Shown here one piece after another: positions 6,629 to 8,419 of a DNA stretch of 8,419 bases (position 1 is the stretch's first letter; each line of letters starts with the position of its first letter). The translations under genes and the position numbers were made by a program. The notes below the pieces were generated by a model. That model made no database searches. It saw only the letters and a list, made by a program, of their open reading frames with translations, and was not told where the DNA came from. This DNA comes from Anaerohalosphaeraceae bacterium. GTDB taxonomy: Bacteria > Planctomycetota > Phycisphaerae > Sedimentisphaerales > Anaerohalosphaeraceae. The stretch lies in NCBI GenBank assembly GCA_030671565.1, contig DAOVIC010000077.1:1-8419 (forward strand), written 5' to 3'.

Positions 6629-7714
6629 ATGAAGCACCGAAAATTACAAACCCTTATAACAGCTGTTCTTACAGCAACGTTGATCTTCGCTTTCACCGGC
6701 ATCGGCGCAGAACCTGAGACCCGCCGTCTGTCCAGATCCGGAAAATGGCAAAAGATACCGGACACCTTACAGGGTGCCTCAATGCGTCAGATATCGAAAA
6801 TAAAGCAATTAATAGAAACAGGCCAGGCAGAAGCGGCCCAAAAAGCCGTCGCCGAATTTCGCCTAAACTACTCTGACTTAAGTACTTACGAGCTTGACGC
6901 TTTCGACGCCTTTATCGAAGCCGAGATATTTTACGCAAAAAGAAAATGGTCCAAAGCAGTCAGAAAATATGACTTTTTCCTCGATAACTGGCCGGAAAGC
7001 ACATTTCGACCGGCAGCACTAAACAGGCAATTCGAAATAGCCAAAGCGTTCCTCGACGGAGAAAAAAGAACCGTCCTAAAGGTATTAAAACTAAGCGCTT
7101 ACGAAGATGCGGACAAAATAATGCACGGCATAGAAAACCGCGAAGGAGAGGATTCCCCCCGTTCCAAAAGGGCCCTGGTAACGCTCGCTGAAGGTTATCA
7201 AAATCAGGGAAAATTTCTCGACGCAGCAAATACATGGCTGGAAATAAAAGACCTTTGGCCCGCCGGAACAATCGGCGAAAACGCCCTTTACCAAATGGCA
7301 AGTTCGCATGATTCTGCATACAAAGGCAGTAAGTACGATTCCACAACCCTTGTAACTGCAACGATTTACTACAATGATTACAAGCGGGAATACACTTCAT
7401 CAGCAATTGAAAAAAACGTCGACACAAAGATATCAGCGATCGATGAAAAGCTTGCCGAAAAGGAATACACCGTTGGTTTTCATTACGAAAATGCGGAAAA
7501 TGTTCACGCCGCAAAACTCTATTACGATTACATAATACAGAAATGGCCAAACAGCGAAGCTGCCGAATCTGCAAAAACACGGCTTTTGGTCATAAAAACG
7601 GGTAAAACCGATGATTTGACAAAGAAAAAACTACCGCGAAAAGCATTCGATACAGCAAATAAATTTTTCGATAGCTGGTTCGGTGCGACATACGCCAAAG
7701 ACATGTGGAAATAA
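6629..7714 (+). CDS. BamD-like TPR protein, outer-membrane assembly
   Basis: A 361-aa exported protein with tetratricopeptide-type helices, resembling BamD, the TPR component of the complex that inserts beta-barrel proteins in the outer membrane. A signal peptide (MKHRK, hydrophobic core about 8-24, likely cut after GIGA at 24-27) is followed by helical repeats at about 67-122 (ending FFLDNWPES), 180-212 (GYQNQGKFLDAANTW) and 275-318. The last stretch (LAEKEYTVGFHYENAE, then YYDYIIQKWPNSEAAESAKTRL split over 298-319) matches the typical BamD repeat. Unlike classic BamD it has no cysteine at all, so it cannot be a lipoprotein, and it is longer than the E. coli protein (about 245 aa). It has a basic C-terminal extension (KKKLPRK, ending AKDMWK). 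AAAGG 6 nt before the ATG supports the start. It is followed 47 bp later by lptE, consistent with one outer-membrane operon. It could instead be another periplasmic TPR protein such as a YbgF-type factor. Confidence 0.75.
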   Translation: MKHRKLQTLITAVLTATLIFAFTGIGAEPETRRLSRSGKWQKIPDTLQGASMRQISKIKQLIETGQAEAAQKAVAEFRLNYSDLSTYELDAFDAFIEAEIFYAKRKWSKAVRKYDFFLDNWPESTFRPAALNRQFEIAKAFLDGEKRTVLKVLKLSAYEDADKIMHGIENREGEDSPRSKRALVTLAEGYQNQGKFLDAANTWLEIKDLWPAGTIGENALYQMASSHDSAYKGSKYDSTTLVTATIYYNDYKREYTSSAIEKNVDTKISAIDEKLAEKEYTVGFHYENAENVHAAKLYYDYIIQKWPNSEAAESAKTRLLVIKTGKTDDLTKKKLPRKAFDTANKFFDSWFGATYAKDMWK

Positions 7715-7761
7715 ATGCAAACATCTGATACGATAAAAAGAAATATATTATTTATGAGCGA

Positions 7762-8307
7762 ATGATTATGAGTGTCTTTCTCAGAAAAACGGTTTTATAC
7801 CTGATATTGCCCATAACGCTGGTAATAAGCGGGTGTGGTTACTCGCACAGCTGGATGTATCCTGCAACGGTTTCAACGGTGTATGTCGAGATGTTCGACA
7901 GCCGCAGTTTACGCAGGGGTCATGAGTATGCTCTTACCGATGCGATCGCGAAACGTATCGAGTCCGAAACCCCTTATAAGATAGTATCCGACAGGAACCT
8001 TGCTGACAGTGTCATAAGCGGACAGATCAGTTCTATTGGCCAGGGCACACTAAGCTATGAAAGAGAAACCGGCAGTGCGTTCGAAAGCGATGCGCGAGTT
8101 ACGGTTAATTTTAGCTGGAAAGACCTGAAGACCGGTCAGTTGTTTGTCGACAATGAAAGTGTCGAGGCATCGGCAACTTTCTCATCGTTTGTGGGGCAGG
8201 ACTTTGAATATGCTGTAAGAGTAGCTGTAAACCGTGCCGCTGAGCGTGTCGTAGAACGAATGCAAACGGAATGGCAGGGGAAAGAAGAATCAGAGATCAA
8301 AAATTAA
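7762..8307 (+). CDS. lptE: LPS-assembly lipoprotein LptE
   Basis: A 181-aa lipoprotein of the LptE family, the outer-membrane partner of LptD in inserting lipopolysaccharide. The lipoprotein signal has a basic LRK, a hydrophobic core and lipobox ISGC with the lipidated C25, followed by GY as is usual in LptE. The body shows the family pattern: VSTVYVEMFDSRS (37-49), a helix ALTDAIAKRIES, then YKIVSDRNLADSVISGQISS (72-91), RVTVNFSWKDLKTGQLF and a C-terminal helix RVAVNRAAERVVERM. Length is close to the E. coli protein (193 aa). Starts at 7762 and 7768 are both possible; neither has a strong ribosome site. It lies 47 bp after the BamD-like gene on the same strand and is probably co-transcribed. 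LptD is not in the window. Confidence 0.82.
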   Translation: MIMSVFLRKTVLYLILPITLVISGCGYSHSWMYPATVSTVYVEMFDSRSLRRGHEYALTDAIAKRIESETPYKIVSDRNLADSVISGQISSIGQGTLSYERETGSAFESDARVTVNFSWKDLKTGQLFVDNESVEASATFSSFVGQDFEYAVRVAVNRAAERVVERMQTEWQGKEESEIKN

Positions 8308-8419
8308 ATCGGCTTTTGGCCGAAACAGTCTGTTTGAAGGTCGTTAGGTGAGGAGGGTTGTGTTTTGGGGATAATTTCTTTTGTGGCCAGAATTTTAATT
8401 AGCGGCATATAACAAAAGC
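8308..8419. other. 3' end of window with two small hairpins, no gene seen
   Basis: Directly after the lptE stop, TCGGC (8309-8313) pairs with GCCGA (8319-8323), and AAACAG (8323-8328) is inverse to CTGTTT (8330-8335). They share a base and no T run follows, so termination here is only a weak guess. A purine-rich stretch GAGGAGGG near 8349-8356 could be a ribosome site, but no open frame follows it inside the window. Confidence 0.35.

Overview
The window looks like a chromosomal segment of a Gram-negative (diderm) bacterium, most likely a planctomycete of the Phycisphaerae/Sedimentisphaerales type. This is inferred from a small secreted protein ending in a planctomycete-style PEP-CTERM sorting signal, from LptE and a BamD-like protein (both outer-membrane biogenesis), and from the scattered, loosely grouped genes. 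No rRNA, tRNA, CRISPR array, transposase or phage gene was seen.

Left part (1-3530, + strand): a two-gene sensory unit. A PhnD-like periplasmic-binding lipoprotein, whose 5' end probably lies before the window, overlaps by 4 bp (ATGA) with a large membrane histidine kinase. The kinase has a Cache-like periplasmic sensor, HAMP, two PAS domains, a repeat-built coiled coil, and HisKA plus HATPase domains. No ABC permease or ATPase and no response regulator lie beside them. The simplest reading is that the binding protein presents a ligand to the kinase instead of feeding a transporter. Base composition falls sharply inside the kinase gene, between its sensor half and its catalytic half.

Middle (3531-4959): about 540 bp without a convincing gene. 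It holds a good sigma-70-like promoter bracketed by a perfect 10-bp inverted repeat, with a second short dyad just downstream and then a leader of about 195 nt. Next come a 225-aa PEP-CTERM exported protein and a strong hairpin, in the gap between this gene and the convergent fabF.

Right part (4960-8419): fabF (beta-ketoacyl-ACP synthase II) on the minus strand with all catalytic residues, and then a divergent gene-poor spacer with a C9 tract and a promoter. After that comes a + strand pair encoding a BamD-like TPR protein (exported, but without a lipid-anchor cysteine) and the lipoprotein LptE. These two would act together in building the outer membrane. The last 110 bp hold two small hairpins and no recognisable gene.

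The most notable points are the binding-protein/kinase pair, the cysteine cluster in the first PAS domain, the near-identical 42-bp repeats in the linker before the phosphoacceptor histidine, and the dyad-bracketed promoter of the PEP-CTERM gene. None of these proves a new system; the first is the best candidate for follow-up.
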